Shown here piece by piece: positions 8,450-17,289 of a DNA stretch of 64,000 nt. Position 1 is the stretch's first letter. Each line of letters opens with the position of its first letter. Source of the stretch: Chloroflexota bacterium (lineage in GTDB: Bacteria; Chloroflexota; JAJPGV01). Location: assembly GCA_021325635.1 (NCBI GenBank), contig JAJPGV010000061.1:41466-105465 (forward strand), read 5' to 3'. The translations under genes and the position numbers were made by a program. The notes under the pieces are model-generated. The model saw only the letters and a program-made list of their open reading frames with translations. It had not been told where the DNA came from and ran no database searches.

Positions 8450-9319
8450 TCAACGAATTTTTTGGAAGCCGCTGCGCGTGACGACTCGGACGCCGACGTT
8501 CAGGATCAGGATCAGCATCATAAGGATGAAGGCGGCTGCCCAGGCCTGGTCGTGCCAGTCCTTGTACGGGGCCAGCGCGTACTTGTAGACCTGCAATGGA
8601 ACGGCGGCAATGGGATTGCCCAAGCCGTCCTGCCAGAACCGGCTGCCGAACGCGGTGAACAGCAGTGGGGCGGTCTCTCCTGATATACGTGCTATGGCAA
8701 GCATGACACCCGTAACGATGCCACCCAAACCGGCCGGCAGCACGATGTACATCATCGTCTTCCATTCGTGAACTCCCAGGCCTAGCGACGCTTCCCGCAG
8801 CGCGTTGGGAACACGGCGAAGCGCCTCTTCGGTCGTCCGTGTCACAACCGGGATCATGATGATCGCCAGAGCCACGCCACCTGCCACTGCCGAGAAGCTG
8901 TGCGTTGGTACGACCACCAGCGTGTAGGCAACGATGCCGATGATGATCGACGGTACGCCGGTCAGCACATCGGTCAGAAAGCGCAGTATGCGGGCAAAGC
9001 CGGTATTCCCGAACTCCGAGAGGTAGATGCCGGCCAGCACTCCGATGGGTACCCCGAACAGGCTGGCGAGGGCGATGAGGATGGCCGTCCCAAGGAATGC
9101 GTTGCCCATGCCGCCGCCCAGCTCGCCCACCGGCTTGGGGAGTTTGGTGAGGAGGTCGAGGTTGATGCCCGAGATGCCGTTGGCCAGGATGAAGCCGATC
9201 ACCAGCAGCAGCGGCGTCAGCGCCACGGCCGCCGACAGGCAGAGCAGCGCGCCCATCACACGGTTGATGAACTGCCGCCGTGGCAACGAGCCGCCAGTGT
9301 TGAATGCGCTGCTGGCCAC
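8450..9319 (-). CDS. pstA: Phosphate ABC transporter permease PstA
   Basis: This 289-residue inner-membrane permease has six hydrophobic segments and the EAA-type loop (REASLGLGVHEWKTMMYIVLP region near 180-200) that contacts PstB. The periplasmic-facing GIYLSEFGNTG motif near 120 and the SGETAPLLFTAFG motif near 225 are characteristic of PstA. It forms the channel with PstC. Spacing is 3 bp to pstC and 6 bp to pstB, which indicates translational coupling. Confidence 0.96.
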   Translation of the reverse strand: MASSAFNTGGSLPRRQFINRVMGALLCLSAAVALTPLLLVIGFILANGISGINLDLLTKLPKPVGELGGGMGNAFLGTAILIALASLFGVPIGVLAGIYLSEFGNTGFARILRFLTDVLTGVPSIIIGIVAYTLVVVPTHSFSAVAGGVALAIIMIPVVTRTTEEALRRVPNALREASLGLGVHEWKTMMYIVLPAGLGGIVTGVMLAIARISGETAPLLFTAFGSRFWQDGLGNPIAAVPLQVYKYALAPYKDWHDQAWAAAFILMMLILILNVGVRVVTRSGFQKIR

Positions 9320-9322
9320 GGC

Positions 9323-10309
9323 TTACGCTCCGCCCAATTGCTGCGAGGCTCGCGCCGTGCTCCATACCAGGAGGCGCGCAAGCATGTTCATGATGATGGT
9401 TACGCCGAACAAGAGCAAGCCCACCTCGGTCAGGGCCGAGAGGTAGAGGTCGAACGTCGCTTCGGTGAACTCGTTGGCAATGACGCTGGCCATGGTGTAG
9501 GCCGGATGGAACAGCGAGGCCGATATCTGCGGCTGGTTGCCAATGACCATGGTCACGGCCATTGTTTCGCCCAGAGCTCGCCCGAGGCCGAGCACGATGG
9601 CTCCCAGCAGTCCGGAGCGAGCGTACGGCAGCACGGCCCAGGTGGTCGACTCCCAGTTCGTGGCGCCCAGCGCCAGCATGGCTTCGCGCTGGGCGACCGG
9701 CACCGTCACCATCACGTCACGTGAGATGGCCACGATGGTCGGAATGACCATGATGGCCAGGATCAACCCGCCGGCGAGCAGGCCCACGCCGTAGGGCGGG
9801 CCCTCGAACAGCGGCAGGTCGGGAAAGCGCTCGATGAAGGCTGGCTCGACGACGCGTTGGAGGAAGGGCACCATGACGAAGATGCCCCACAGGCCCAGCA
9901 GCACCGAGGGGATCGCTGCCAGCAGCTCAACCACGATGGAGATCGAATTGCCCAGCCACGGTGGAGCGAGCTCAACGGCGAAGATCGCCACGCCCAGACT
10001 AATAGGCGTGGCGATCAGCAAGCCGAGGATGGACGTGACGATCGTCCCATACATGAACGTCAGCGCACCAAACTGCTCCTTGACCGGATCCCACACGGTG
10101 GTGTGCAGGAACGAGAGCCCAAAGACTCCGATCGACTGGCTCGACTCCTTGACCATCGAGGCCACGATGATCGCGATCAGCACCAGCAGCGTGAGGGCGC
10201 CGAACAGGAAGACGATCGTGCGGAAGATGATGTCAGGCAGATTGGCCGCCCCGAAGAGCGCTCGCGCTTGGAACGCTCGCTTCGAGGCGGCCGGTGCAGC
10301 AGAGGCCAC
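9323..10309 (-). CDS. pstC: Phosphate ABC transporter permease PstC
   Basis: The 328-residue permease has an N-terminal membrane segment near residue 30-55 and a further five, with PstC signatures: AVELAPPWLGNSI near 130, AIPSVLLGLWGIF near 150, the EAA loop (QREAMLALGATNWESTTWAVLPYARSG split at about 210-235) and GRALGETMAVTMVIGN near 245. It pairs with PstA to form the phosphate channel. It begins 27 bp after the pstS stop. Confidence 0.97.
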   Translation of the reverse strand: MASAAPAASKRAFQARALFGAANLPDIIFRTIVFLFGALTLLVLIAIIVASMVKESSQSIGVFGLSFLHTTVWDPVKEQFGALTFMYGTIVTSILGLLIATPISLGVAIFAVELAPPWLGNSISIVVELLAAIPSVLLGLWGIFVMVPFLQRVVEPAFIERFPDLPLFEGPPYGVGLLAGGLILAIMVIPTIVAISRDVMVTVPVAQREAMLALGATNWESTTWAVLPYARSGLLGAIVLGLGRALGETMAVTMVIGNQPQISASLFHPAYTMASVIANEFTEATFDLYLSALTEVGLLLFGVTIIMNMLARLLVWSTARASQQLGGA

Positions 10310-10336
10310 TGGAGAGATCTTAGGTGCTGAGCCTGA

Positions 10337-11500
10337 CTACTGGGCCTTGCCGCCGATGGTCAGCCCGCCGATGATCTTGGCGTCCAGGTCCTGGACCGGC
10401 TTCGGCAGGGGCGCGTACTGCAGCGGCTGGGCAAAGTCCTGGCCCTTGGTGGTCGTGTAGGTGAAGAGATCGATCAAGGTCTTGCCCTTGGCAGCGTCCA
10501 GGTCCTTGTAGCTCAGGATCCAGCTGAAGCCCGCGATAGGGTACGTGTCGTCGCCGGGTGCGTCCACGAAGATGGCCTTGCCATCGGCCGGCATGTTGGC
10601 CGCTGCGCCCGCCGCAGCGGCGGTCGAGCCGGGCACGCTGGGAGCCGTGAATTTGCCAGCCTTGTTCTTCATCAAGACCGTGGCGAGCTTGTTCTGGACG
10701 GCGTAGGCGTATTCGAAGTAGCCAATGGCGCCGGGCGTTTGCGAGACCTGTCCCGACACGCCTTCGCTGCCGGCCCCGCCAATGCCTACCGGCCAGTTAA
10801 CGGACGTGGCAGCTCCGACCTTCGACTTCCAATCGCTGCTCACCGCAGCCAGGTAGTTCGTGAAGATGTACGTCGTGCCGCTTCCATCGGAGCGGTGGAC
10901 CACGGCGATGGGCGTGTGCGCCAGCTTGACGTCGGCATTCAGCGCGGTGATTTTCGGGTCATCCCAGAACTTGATCGTGCCGAGGTAGATGTTCGCCAGG
11001 GTCTCGCCGTCGAGCTTGAGGTTGGTGACCCCAGGCAGGTTGTACGAGACAGCCGCGGCCACGATCGTCACCGGGATATGCACGACCGGGGCGGGCGCAG
11101 CCTTCTCTTGCGCATCCGTCATGATGGCGTCGCTGGCGCCGAAGTCCACCGTCTTCTTGGTGAGCTGCTCGATGCCGGCGCCGCTTCCGACCGACTGGTA
11201 GTTGACCTGATTGCCGGTCTGCTGTCCCCAGGCGTCGAATACCTTGGTGAAGAGCGGGAAGTCGGCAGTCGACCCTGCGCCGGTGAGGTTGACCTTGGTT
11301 CCGGCTGAAGGCTTAGCGGCTGCGGAGGCTGCCCCCGATGCCGGTGCTGCCGGCTTGGCCGCAGCGGACGACGCCGCTGCTGAGGCGGCGGCGGAGGATG
11401 CGGCCGCAGGCGATGCTGGGGCCGGTGCGGAGGAGCCGCCGCACGCGGCAAGAAGAGCGCCAGCGGCCAGGCTGCTTAGGAGAGTTGTGTTCCATTTCAT
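10337..11500 (-). CDS. pstS: Phosphate-binding lipoprotein PstS
   Basis: This 387-residue extracytoplasmic binding protein delivers phosphate to PstCA. The signal peptide ends in the lipobox LLAACGG (Cys at about 20), followed by an Ala/Ser/Pro/Lys linker of about 50 residues before the folded domain. The phosphate-loop motifs are GAGSTADFPLFTKVF near 76, GSGAGIEQL near 105, FGASDAIM near 121 and RSDGSGTTYIFTNYL near 205. The ATG at 11500 is only 6 nt after a predicted -10, so its mRNA is probably leaderless. First gene of pstSCAB-ppx-ppk1. Confidence 0.97.
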   Translation of the reverse strand: MKWNTTLLSSLAAGALLAACGGSSAPAPASPAAASSAAASAAASSAAAKPAAPASGAASAAAKPSAGTKVNLTGAGSTADFPLFTKVFDAWGQQTGNQVNYQSVGSGAGIEQLTKKTVDFGASDAIMTDAQEKAAPAPVVHIPVTIVAAAVSYNLPGVTNLKLDGETLANIYLGTIKFWDDPKITALNADVKLAHTPIAVVHRSDGSGTTYIFTNYLAAVSSDWKSKVGAATSVNWPVGIGGAGSEGVSGQVSQTPGAIGYFEYAYAVQNKLATVLMKNKAGKFTAPSVPGSTAAAAGAAANMPADGKAIFVDAPGDDTYPIAGFSWILSYKDLDAAKGKTLIDLFTYTTTKGQDFAQPLQYAPLPKPVQDLDAKIIGGLTIGGKAQ

Positions 11501-11506
11501 GCCCTC

Positions 11507-11561
11507 AGGTTAGGTTGCTCACTTCAAGCGTCCTTTAACGGAAGGTAAACGTTGTGTTAAT
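11507..11561 (-). promoter_or_regulatory. Pho-type promoter of pstS (four 11-bp repeats plus -10)
   Basis: On the minus strand four consecutive 11-bp units read ATTAACACAAC, GTTTACCTTCC, GTTAAAGGACG, CTTGAAGTGAG (11561 down to 11518). After CAACC (5 bp) comes TAACCT (11512-11507) as -10, and the pstS ATG follows 6 nt later. The same layout recurs upstream of phoP, acpA-like, phoD, the ABC operon and the glycosyltransferase, so it is the probable PhoP binding site. Confidence 0.8.
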
Positions 11562-11636
11562 AGGCACCCTGGTTGCTCGATGGACTGCCCGGAACGCCGT
11601 GTTGCGGTCTTGGGCGCTATTCCAGCCGGGTTGCGG

Positions 11637-12140
11637 TTAGGCCTGCCCAACTCCGCCGAGCAGCTCTAATTGGCGGCGCCGCAGGTACCACAGCAGCCGT
11701 CCGGCTGCCTTCTGCACCTCGTCCGGGAACTGCAGGGCGACCACGCCCCCCGTCGAGAAGTCGATGAATGCCTGCGGCTCCCCGGACAGCAAATATCCCA
11801 CCAGGACGCTGACGTCCGGATCGTGTCCGACGATGAGCGTATCGGACGTGCTGCCTTTGAGCGCCTTGCGAATCTCCCCCGGACTGGCTCCGGCGGCCAG
11901 CAGGTCGACGCTCTCGGGTCGGCCGCCGGGCGCCAGCTCCGCCGCCACCAGGTCAGCCGTCTGCAGGGCGCGAGTCAGCGGGCTGGAGAGAATGCGGACT
12001 CCTGAGAGCCCCAGCCGGGCTAGGCCGCGTGCAGCCGCGGCTGTCTGCTCCACGCCCTCGGGACTCAGCGGCCGGCTGAATTCATCGGGGACGCTGCCGC
12101 GGGGCATCGCCGGGCCGTGGCGCATGACGTACAGCTTCAT
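11637..12140 (-). CDS. sixA: Phosphohistidine phosphatase SixA-like
   Basis: The 167-residue protein starts at ATG 12140 (MKLYVMRHGPA), where the RHG motif at about residues 7-9 provides the phosphohistidine nucleophile of the histidine-phosphatase superfamily. LSPEGVEQTAAAARGL, a conserved SSPLTRALQTADLV near 55 and the second catalytic His in LIVGHDPDVSVLVGYLL near 105 complete the active site. Length and motifs fit SixA, which removes phosphate from histidine phosphotransfer domains; small-molecule substrates are possible. It is downstream of the hypothetical membrane-anchored gene on the same strand. Confidence 0.88.
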   Translation of the reverse strand: MKLYVMRHGPAMPRGSVPDEFSRPLSPEGVEQTAAAARGLARLGLSGVRILSSPLTRALQTADLVAAELAPGGRPESVDLLAAGASPGEIRKALKGSTSDTLIVGHDPDVSVLVGYLLSGEPQAFIDFSTGGVVALQFPDEVQKAAGRLLWYLRRRQLELLGGVGQA

Positions 12141-12198
12141 ACGACGTACTCTATCGCTCGCCTCGCCTGGGCTGGGCCGCATTGGGGCCGTCGCGGAG

Positions 12199-12939
12199 CT
12201 AGGCTGCTGGTACGGCCGTGCCGGTGGGCACAGCCAATGGGGTCGGGGCGGCGTCCGGCGCCCACACCTGCGAGCCCAGCTCACGCGTTGCGTCGGTGAG
12301 CGGCACGGCTTGCATCCGGGACTGATTGAGCCCGGTGGTGATCGCGCTGACGGTTTCGTCGCGAGGGAGCTCCAGCTCCAGGTGCGCCGACCCCCATACC
12401 GCGGGCGGCAATACGGCCGCGCCGCCGCCCTGGGTTGGCAGGAGGTCGCGCCCTGCTGCGGTACGGAAGCCAACCAGGAACAGACCGATCCAGTCCTCTC
12501 CGGAGTAGAGCGAAACCGCGTGCTTGTACTGGCTCGAGGCGATGAACTTCACGGGATCGGCCGATTCGTTCAGGATGCCCAGGTCCGTGCTGAAGGTGTT
12601 GAAGCCCGCGCGTGTCGACGGTGCGACGCTGGTCTTGACCACGAAAACCCCCAGCGGCAGCAGTGCCCGGCGCACAGGCACCAGCAGCTGAATGAGCGGC
12701 AGGGGCTCAGCCGGCCGTCCGAGGGCGGCGGCCGTGGCCAGCGGATTCGGCGTTGCCGTGGGCAGTCTCGTTGCCGTCGGCTCGGGCGTGCTCGTCGCCG
12801 CTTCCGCCTGGGCCCTGCCGGCGATCAAGGGCTGGCCGAAGCCGAGCAGCTGCGTGGCGCCGACCGCCAGGCCGCAGAGGATGAGCAGCCCACCCAAACC
12901 GACGATGAGGCGCCGTACGCCCTGCCCCAACTTAGCCAC
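12199..12939 (-). CDS. Membrane-anchored hypothetical protein
   Basis: This 246-residue protein has a single N-terminal membrane segment (about residues 9-30), a Ser/Thr/Pro/Glu-rich stalk (STPEPTATRLPTATPNP, about 50-66) and a globular exported domain. No enzyme motif is recognised. The C-terminus is another Pro/Thr/Ala-rich tail. The linker resembles cell-surface stalks common in this lineage. It is followed 58 bp downstream by sixA. Function unknown. Confidence 0.65.
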   Translation of the reverse strand: MAKLGQGVRRLIVGLGGLLILCGLAVGATQLLGFGQPLIAGRAQAEAATSTPEPTATRLPTATPNPLATAAALGRPAEPLPLIQLLVPVRRALLPLGVFVVKTSVAPSTRAGFNTFSTDLGILNESADPVKFIASSQYKHAVSLYSGEDWIGLFLVGFRTAAGRDLLPTQGGGAAVLPPAVWGSAHLELELPRDETVSAITTGLNQSRMQAVPLTDATRELGSQVWAPDAAPTPLAVPTGTAVPAA

Positions 12940-13083
12940 TACTCAGCGCGTCCCCCAAGCCCCTGGCCGCAGCGTAGCGGGCCGATCTCGCGGCAAGCTC
13001 GCTTGGCCCGTACGTTGGCCCGTTCAGGCTATCAAAGACCGCTGCCGGCAGCAAGCGGCCCACCGTTTTCGGCCACGCGGCGC

Positions 13084-14231
13084 TAGTGATCTGAGTCATA
13101 AATAACTAGACATTTCAAGCGAAATGCCATATGCTGGGTTTATGGCAAAACGGGGCCGACCATTGACGCCGATTGTGCTCCAAGAGGAGGTCCGAGCAAC
13201 CCTGGTTCGGCTGTCCAAACGACCCACTGCCCCGCACGGGATGGCGCAGCGGGCACGCATCATCCTGTCGTCTGGCGAGGGCCTCTCCAATGAGGCGGTC
13301 GCCGAGCGTGTGGGTGTGGATCGTCGGACCGTCACGAAGTGGCGCAATCGCTTCCTGCGGGGTGGCATCGAGGCGCTGGCTGATGAGCCTCGACCAGGCG
13401 TGCCACGCAAATTCAGAGATGACGCCATCGAGGCGTTGGTGGTGAAGACACTCACTGAGAAACCCCGTGGCGCGACGCACTGGTCGAGCCGAGACATGGC
13501 CAAGGCGACTGGGATGAGCCAGCCAACGGTCAGCCGTATCTGGCGCGCCTTTGGCTTGAAGCCCTGGGCGACCGACACCTTCAAGTTATCAGAGGGCCCC
13601 TTCTTCATTGAGAAGGTCCGTGATGTCGTCGGGCTGTACTTGAACCCGCCCGACCACGCAGCGGTCGTCTGTGTCGACGAGAAGACCGGGATCCAGGCGC
13701 TCGATCGCACCCAACCGATCCTGCCTAGCGTCCCGGCCAGGTCGAACGCCGGACACACGACTACGTCCGCTATGGCGTGACCGACTTGTTTGCTGCCTTG
13801 GACGTGGCGACCGGGAAAATCATCTCGCAGACGAAGCGCCGTCACCGAGCTGCAGAGTTCAAGGCCTTCCTCCAGGAGATCGACCTGCAGGTCCCGGCCG
13901 AACTAGACGTCCATCTCGTCCTGGACAACTCGTCCACTCACAAGACCCCGGCTATCCATACCTGGCTGCTCCGCCACCCCCGCTTTCACCTCCGTTTCAC
14001 CCCGACCTCCTCCTCGTGGCTGAACTTAGTCGAGCGGTGGTTCGCTGAACTGACCTGCAAGTTGCTGCAGCGCTCTGCACACCGCAGCCTCCAAGCGCTG
14101 GAGCAGGACCTTCGGCTATGGATAGCCAGCTGGAACGACGACCCGAGGCCTTTTGTTTGGCGCAAAACTGCGGATGAAATCCTCGAATCGCTTGGTCGAT
14201 ATTGCGAGCGAATCTCTGATTCGGGTCACTA
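13084..14231 (+). mobile_element. IS630-family insertion sequence
   Basis: The two ends are imperfect inverted repeats: GTGATCTGAGTCA on the left (from 13086) and GTGACCCGAATCA on the reverse complement of the right (ending 14229). Each end is flanked by TA, the IS630/Tc1-mariner target duplication (13084-13085 and 14230-14231). The element is about 1.15 kb and contains one transposase frame, broken by a frameshift. Its right end abuts a GC-rich hairpin repeat. Confidence 0.85.
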
Positions 14232-14232
14232 G
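13142..14232 (+). pseudogene. IS630 transposase, broken by a 1-nt frameshift
   Basis: The first part (13142-13780) has an N-terminal helix-turn-helix (LSNEAVAERVGVDRRTVTKWRNRF split around residue 50), a second HTH, and the first catalytic Asp in CVDEKTGIQALDRTQP near 180. The frame then leaves the family sequence at about 13726, where CCTAGCGT has one base fewer than needed; the expected [16 protein letters not shown] continues in the next frame and joins the second part (13777-14232) with [10 protein letters not shown] (second Asp) and [11 protein letters not shown] (Glu). No slippery heptamer is present, so a deletion is more likely than programmed frameshifting. The element is probably not autonomous. 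Confidence 0.85.
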
Positions 14233-14238
14233 TCTATC

Positions 14239-14474
14239 GGGGCACAACGGGAACGGGGCGGGCCGCAAGGGCCCGCGCCACATGCGCGCCAACGGACATC
14301 AGGTGCATCCACGACGTGCAGCGCGGGGGCTTGTCCCCCGCCGGTCTTCCGAAGCCTGGGGCACAACGGGAACGGGCGGGCCGCAAGGGCCCGCGCTACA
14401 TGCGCGCCAACGGACATCAGGTGCATCCACGACGTGTAGCGCGGGGGCTTGTCCCCCGCCGGTCTTCCGAAGCC
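14239..14474 (+). repeat. Two tandem copies of a ~119-bp GC-rich hairpin repeat
   Basis: Two almost identical units begin at 14239 and 14358. Each contains GCGGGCCGCAAGGGCCCGC and GCGGGGGCTTGTCCCCCGC, two strong hairpins joined by ATCAGGTGCATCCACGACG. Inverted copies of the same unit occur at 41.9-42.4 kb. The block fills the space between the IS630 right end and the marR stop. Confidence 0.85.
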
Positions 14475-14499
14475 TGCGACGCGATAAGCGTGGCCGGAC

Positions 14500-15042
14500 T
14501 CAGTCCGCGTTGGGGGTGGGTTCGGATACGCGGTCGCCGCCGGCCAGCAGCTGGGTGACTCGATCCTGCACCTTCAGGATCAGCCGCAGCAGCAGCTCCT
14601 GATCCTCTTCGCTCAGGCAATCCATGATTTCCCGCTGCAGGAGGTGCAGGGGCAGCCGGAATTTGAGCAGCAGCTCGCGGCCGCTGGGCGTTATGGCCAC
14701 CAGGACGCTGCGCCGGTCGATTGGATGGCTCGAGCGGGCGACCAGGGCGCGCTTCTCCAGGGAGTCGAGCACGCCCGTGACGGCGCCGCTCGACATCGGC
14801 TGCAGCATGCGTTCCCGGATGACTCCGGGAGTCAACGGCTGCCCAGCCCCATCGATGATCGAAAGGGCATTGCCTTCGGGCTCGGTCAGCCCGTAGGTGC
14901 GGAGCAGCGCAGCGTGCAGGGCGATCAGCCTTCGCGTCGTGCGAATAGTTGAGTACACCGCCTCGGTGGCCAGTGCGCTGGCGCCTGGAAACGCTCGTTC
15001 GAACTCCGTGCCCAGGTCCATCTCGGTTCGCGGCGTTGCCAT
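14500..15042 (-). CDS. MarR-family transcriptional regulator
   Basis: The 180-residue product from ATG 15042 is a winged-helix MarR protein: N-terminal dimer helix, recognition region (LTPGVIRERMLQPMSSGAVTGVLDSLEKRALV split near 75-105), the wing with SHPIDRRSVLVAITPSG near 110-126, and a long C-terminal dimer helix. It is divergent from an O-methyltransferase gene, and a 10-bp perfect inverted repeat lies between the two, so it probably represses itself and that gene. The ligand is unknown. Confidence 0.88.
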   Translation of the reverse strand: MATPRTEMDLGTEFERAFPGASALATEAVYSTIRTTRRLIALHAALLRTYGLTEPEGNALSIIDGAGQPLTPGVIRERMLQPMSSGAVTGVLDSLEKRALVARSSHPIDRRSVLVAITPSGRELLLKFRLPLHLLQREIMDCLSEEDQELLLRLILKVQDRVTQLLAGGDRVSEPTPNAD

Positions 15043-15060
15043 TTGCACTTACTTTACCAC

Positions 15061-15107
15061 CGATATTCTCACTATTGACAGAAATTGTGTCATATCAGAG
15101 AATATCG
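15061..15107. promoter_or_regulatory. MarR operator and methyltransferase promoter
   Basis: CGATATTCTC (15061-15070) and GAGAATATCG (15098-15107) form a perfect 10-bp inverted repeat in an AT-rich stretch. TTGACA (15075-15080) lies between the arms and could be the -35 of the methyltransferase promoter, with the -10 inside the right arm, so that bound repressor would cover it. Confidence 0.65.
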
Positions 15108-15132
15108 AAATCAAGATACTCTGAGGTGAGAA

Positions 15133-16176
15133 ATGTCCACAGTCTCTGCCCCCAGCACCGGCGTCGGGCCGGAAGACATCTTCAAAATGGCCAGTGGCTT
15201 CTGGGTTTCGAAGGCGCTGTTCAGCGCTCTCGAGCTCGGTCTCTTCGAAACGCTGTCCAATCAGCCCCAGACGGCCGAGGCGCTGGCGGCTGCCCTGCGG
15301 CTCCCTGTTGCCAGCGTGGACCGGCTGGTGAGCGTGCTGCGCGGGCTTGGCCTGGTTCGAGCCGAGAGCAATCGCTTGAGCAATACGCCCGGGACCGAAG
15401 CCTTCCTGGTGCGGCGCAGCCCGACCTTCATTGGCGGCATCTTCCACCACTTCAACGACGACCTGTACCCGCTGTGGCAGCACCTGCCCGATGCGTTGCG
15501 CTCGGGTCGAACGATGTGGAAGCAGGCCTTCGGGCCAGATGCCAGTGATAACCCCTTCGAGACGATGTACGCTGACCCCGCGCGCCTGGAGGGGTTCCTA
15601 CGAACGATGGCTGCGCTTGCGGCACCGGCGGAGCACGACTTCTGCCAGCACTTCGACTTCTCCGGCCACGCCTGCGTGATGGACGTTGGCGCCGCGCTGG
15701 GGACGCTCGTGGTCAAGGTGCTGAGCAGCCATGCCCATCTCAGGGGCATCACCTTTGACCTTCCGCCCGTTGCCCCACTGACCCAGGCCTTCGTCCAACA
15801 GGCCGGCTTGGCGGACCGAGCTCAGATCGCCAGTGGCGACATGTTCGTGGATCCGCTGCCGCGAGGCGCCGATCTCATCACGCTGAGCTTCATCGTCCAC
15901 GACTGGGACGACGACCACTGCGTGCAGCTCCTGAGCCGCTGTTTCGAGGCTCTCGAGCGGAATGGCGAGATCGCCATCCTCGAGAAGGTCCTGCATGAGG
16001 ACCGCGGCGGTCCGCTGCCGACGGCCTTGATGTCGCTGAACATGCTGATCGCCACCGGCGGCAAGGAGCGGACAGAGACCGAGTACGCCGCGCTGCTCGG
16101 TCGCGCCGGCTTCATCGAGACACGAGTGCTGCCGCTGCCCGGTCCGCGGGACGTGGTCATCGCCCGCAAGCCGTAA
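15133..16176 (+). CDS. SAM-dependent O-methyltransferase (Methyltransf_2 type)
   Basis: The 347-residue enzyme has the plan of acetylserotonin/hydroxyneurosporene O-methyltransferases: an N-terminal winged-helix dimerisation domain (FWVSKALFSALELGLFETL near 22-40), then a Rossmann domain with VMDVGAALGTLVVKVL near 178 (SAM loop), DLPPVAPL near 205, and FIVHDWDDDHCVQLL near 255 with the catalytic His-Asp. The substrate is a small hydroxylated molecule that cannot be named. RBS GAGGTGAG precedes the ATG. It is divergent from marR with a shared operator. Confidence 0.88.
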   Translation: MSTVSAPSTGVGPEDIFKMASGFWVSKALFSALELGLFETLSNQPQTAEALAAALRLPVASVDRLVSVLRGLGLVRAESNRLSNTPGTEAFLVRRSPTFIGGIFHHFNDDLYPLWQHLPDALRSGRTMWKQAFGPDASDNPFETMYADPARLEGFLRTMAALAAPAEHDFCQHFDFSGHACVMDVGAALGTLVVKVLSSHAHLRGITFDLPPVAPLTQAFVQQAGLADRAQIASGDMFVDPLPRGADLITLSFIVHDWDDDHCVQLLSRCFEALERNGEIAILEKVLHEDRGGPLPTALMSLNMLIATGGKERTETEYAALLGRAGFIETRVLPLPGPRDVVIARKP

Positions 16177-16184
16177 TCGCCGGC

Positions 16185-16562
16185 TCAGGAGTGGGAATCG
16201 GGGGGCTCGCCGAACAGATCGGCAAATCTGCGCGCCACGAGCTCCTCGATTCCGGCCACCAGCTCGTGGTACCGCCGCAGCACCTCGCGGCCCGCCGGCG
16301 TGAGCGACGCTCCCCCGCCGCGGGCGCCACCCGACGTCTTCAGCAAGACCGAGGATCCGAGGCCTGCCTCGACCTCCTTCAGCTTGTACCAGGCCGTCTT
16401 GTAGGGGACGTTCATCCGGCGCGCGGCCTCCGCCAGCGAGCCGCAGGCATCGACCTTCTCCAGAAGCTCGACCCGCCAATCGGATAGCGCGACGTGCCCG
16501 TCGCGTTCTAGCCAGACCTTGCACCTTGGGGCGAGGGTCTCCAGCGCGGATGTGTCCAGCAT
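16185..16562 (-). CDS. ModE-like winged-helix regulator (DNA-binding domain only)
   Basis: At 125 residues it corresponds to the N-terminal LysR-type HTH domain of ModE without the molybdate-binding (MOP) domains. The recognition helix region is GSLAEAARRMNVPYKTAWYKLKE (about 41-63, in shorter words) and the wing has GGARGGGASLTPAG near 78-92, both standard for ModE. It lies directly downstream of tupB on the same strand and so probably controls the tungstate/molybdate uptake genes. With no oxyanion-binding domain the way it senses metal is not evident. Confidence 0.87.
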   Translation of the reverse strand: MLDTSALETLAPRCKVWLERDGHVALSDWRVELLEKVDACGSLAEAARRMNVPYKTAWYKLKEVEAGLGSSVLLKTSGGARGGGASLTPAGREVLRRYHELVAGIEELVARRFADLFGEPPDSHS

Positions 16563-16578
16563 GCCTTTGGCCTCCGAG

Positions 16579-17277
16579 TTACAGATACATGGCGGCTCGG
16601 GCGCGCCAGGTCAGGCCGGCGTTGACGATGAATGCCAGCGCCAGCAGCACGATGCCGAGCGCGATCGCCTCGGCGAAGTCGCCGCGGCTGGTGACCAGCG
16701 TGATCGCTGTGGTGAGGATTCGCGTTTGGCCGAGGATATTGCCTCCGACCATCAGGGAGGCGCCAACTTCGGCAATGGCGCGACCGAAGGCTGCCGAGAC
16801 GGCCACGATGACCTGTGGCAGGGCAGCCCGGATCATCTCGTACGCCACCCGCGGCTCCTCCGCGCCAGAGACGCGCAGGGCGCTGGCCAGCTCCGGATCG
16901 AGCAATCCCAGGGCTGAGGCGGTGAGTCCCGCGGCAATCGGCAGCGCGACGATGAGCTGCGCCAGGATCATGGCCTGCGGCGTGTACAGCAGGCTCAGGA
17001 AACCCAGGGGCCCTGTGCGCCACAGCAGCATGGTAACCGCGAGCCCCACGACAACCGGCGGCAGCCCCATGCCGGTGTTTATCAGCGCTTGAATGAGGCC
17101 CTGCCCGCGGGAGCTTCCCAGCGCTAGCCTGGCGCCGAGCGGTACGCCTATAAGCGCGGCAATGGCTGTGGCTGTCAGCGAGACGAGGAGCGACAGCGAG
17201 ACGATGCGCAGCAACGCGGGATCGCCCGACACGATGAGCGTGAGCCCCTGCACGAGCCCCTGCCACAGCAGGTCCAC
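16579..17277 (-). CDS. tupB: Tungstate-type ABC permease TupB
   Basis: The 232-residue permease has five to six membrane segments and the EAA loop (ELASALRVSGAEEPRVAYEMIRAALP near 130-155 in parts). NTGMGLPPVVVGLAVTMLLWRTGPLG near 65-90 and GRAIAEVGASLMVGGNI near 170 are characteristic of TupB/WtpB-like permeases. The binding-protein gene tupA ends 12 bp upstream. No tupC ATPase gene is present next to it, so the energising subunit must be encoded elsewhere or shared. Confidence 0.9.
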   Translation of the reverse strand: MDLLWQGLVQGLTLIVSGDPALLRIVSLSLLVSLTATAIAALIGVPLGARLALGSSRGQGLIQALINTGMGLPPVVVGLAVTMLLWRTGPLGFLSLLYTPQAMILAQLIVALPIAAGLTASALGLLDPELASALRVSGAEEPRVAYEMIRAALPQVIVAVSAAFGRAIAEVGASLMVGGNILGQTRILTTAITLVTSRGDFAEAIALGIVLLALAFIVNAGLTWRARAAMYL

Positions 17278-17289
17278 GCTAGAGGACGG

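Noticed and set aside
13700..13790. Programmed frameshift in the IS630 transposase
   Set aside because: There is no slippery heptamer or downstream structure at 13726; the missing base restores the family sequence, so a deletion is more likely.
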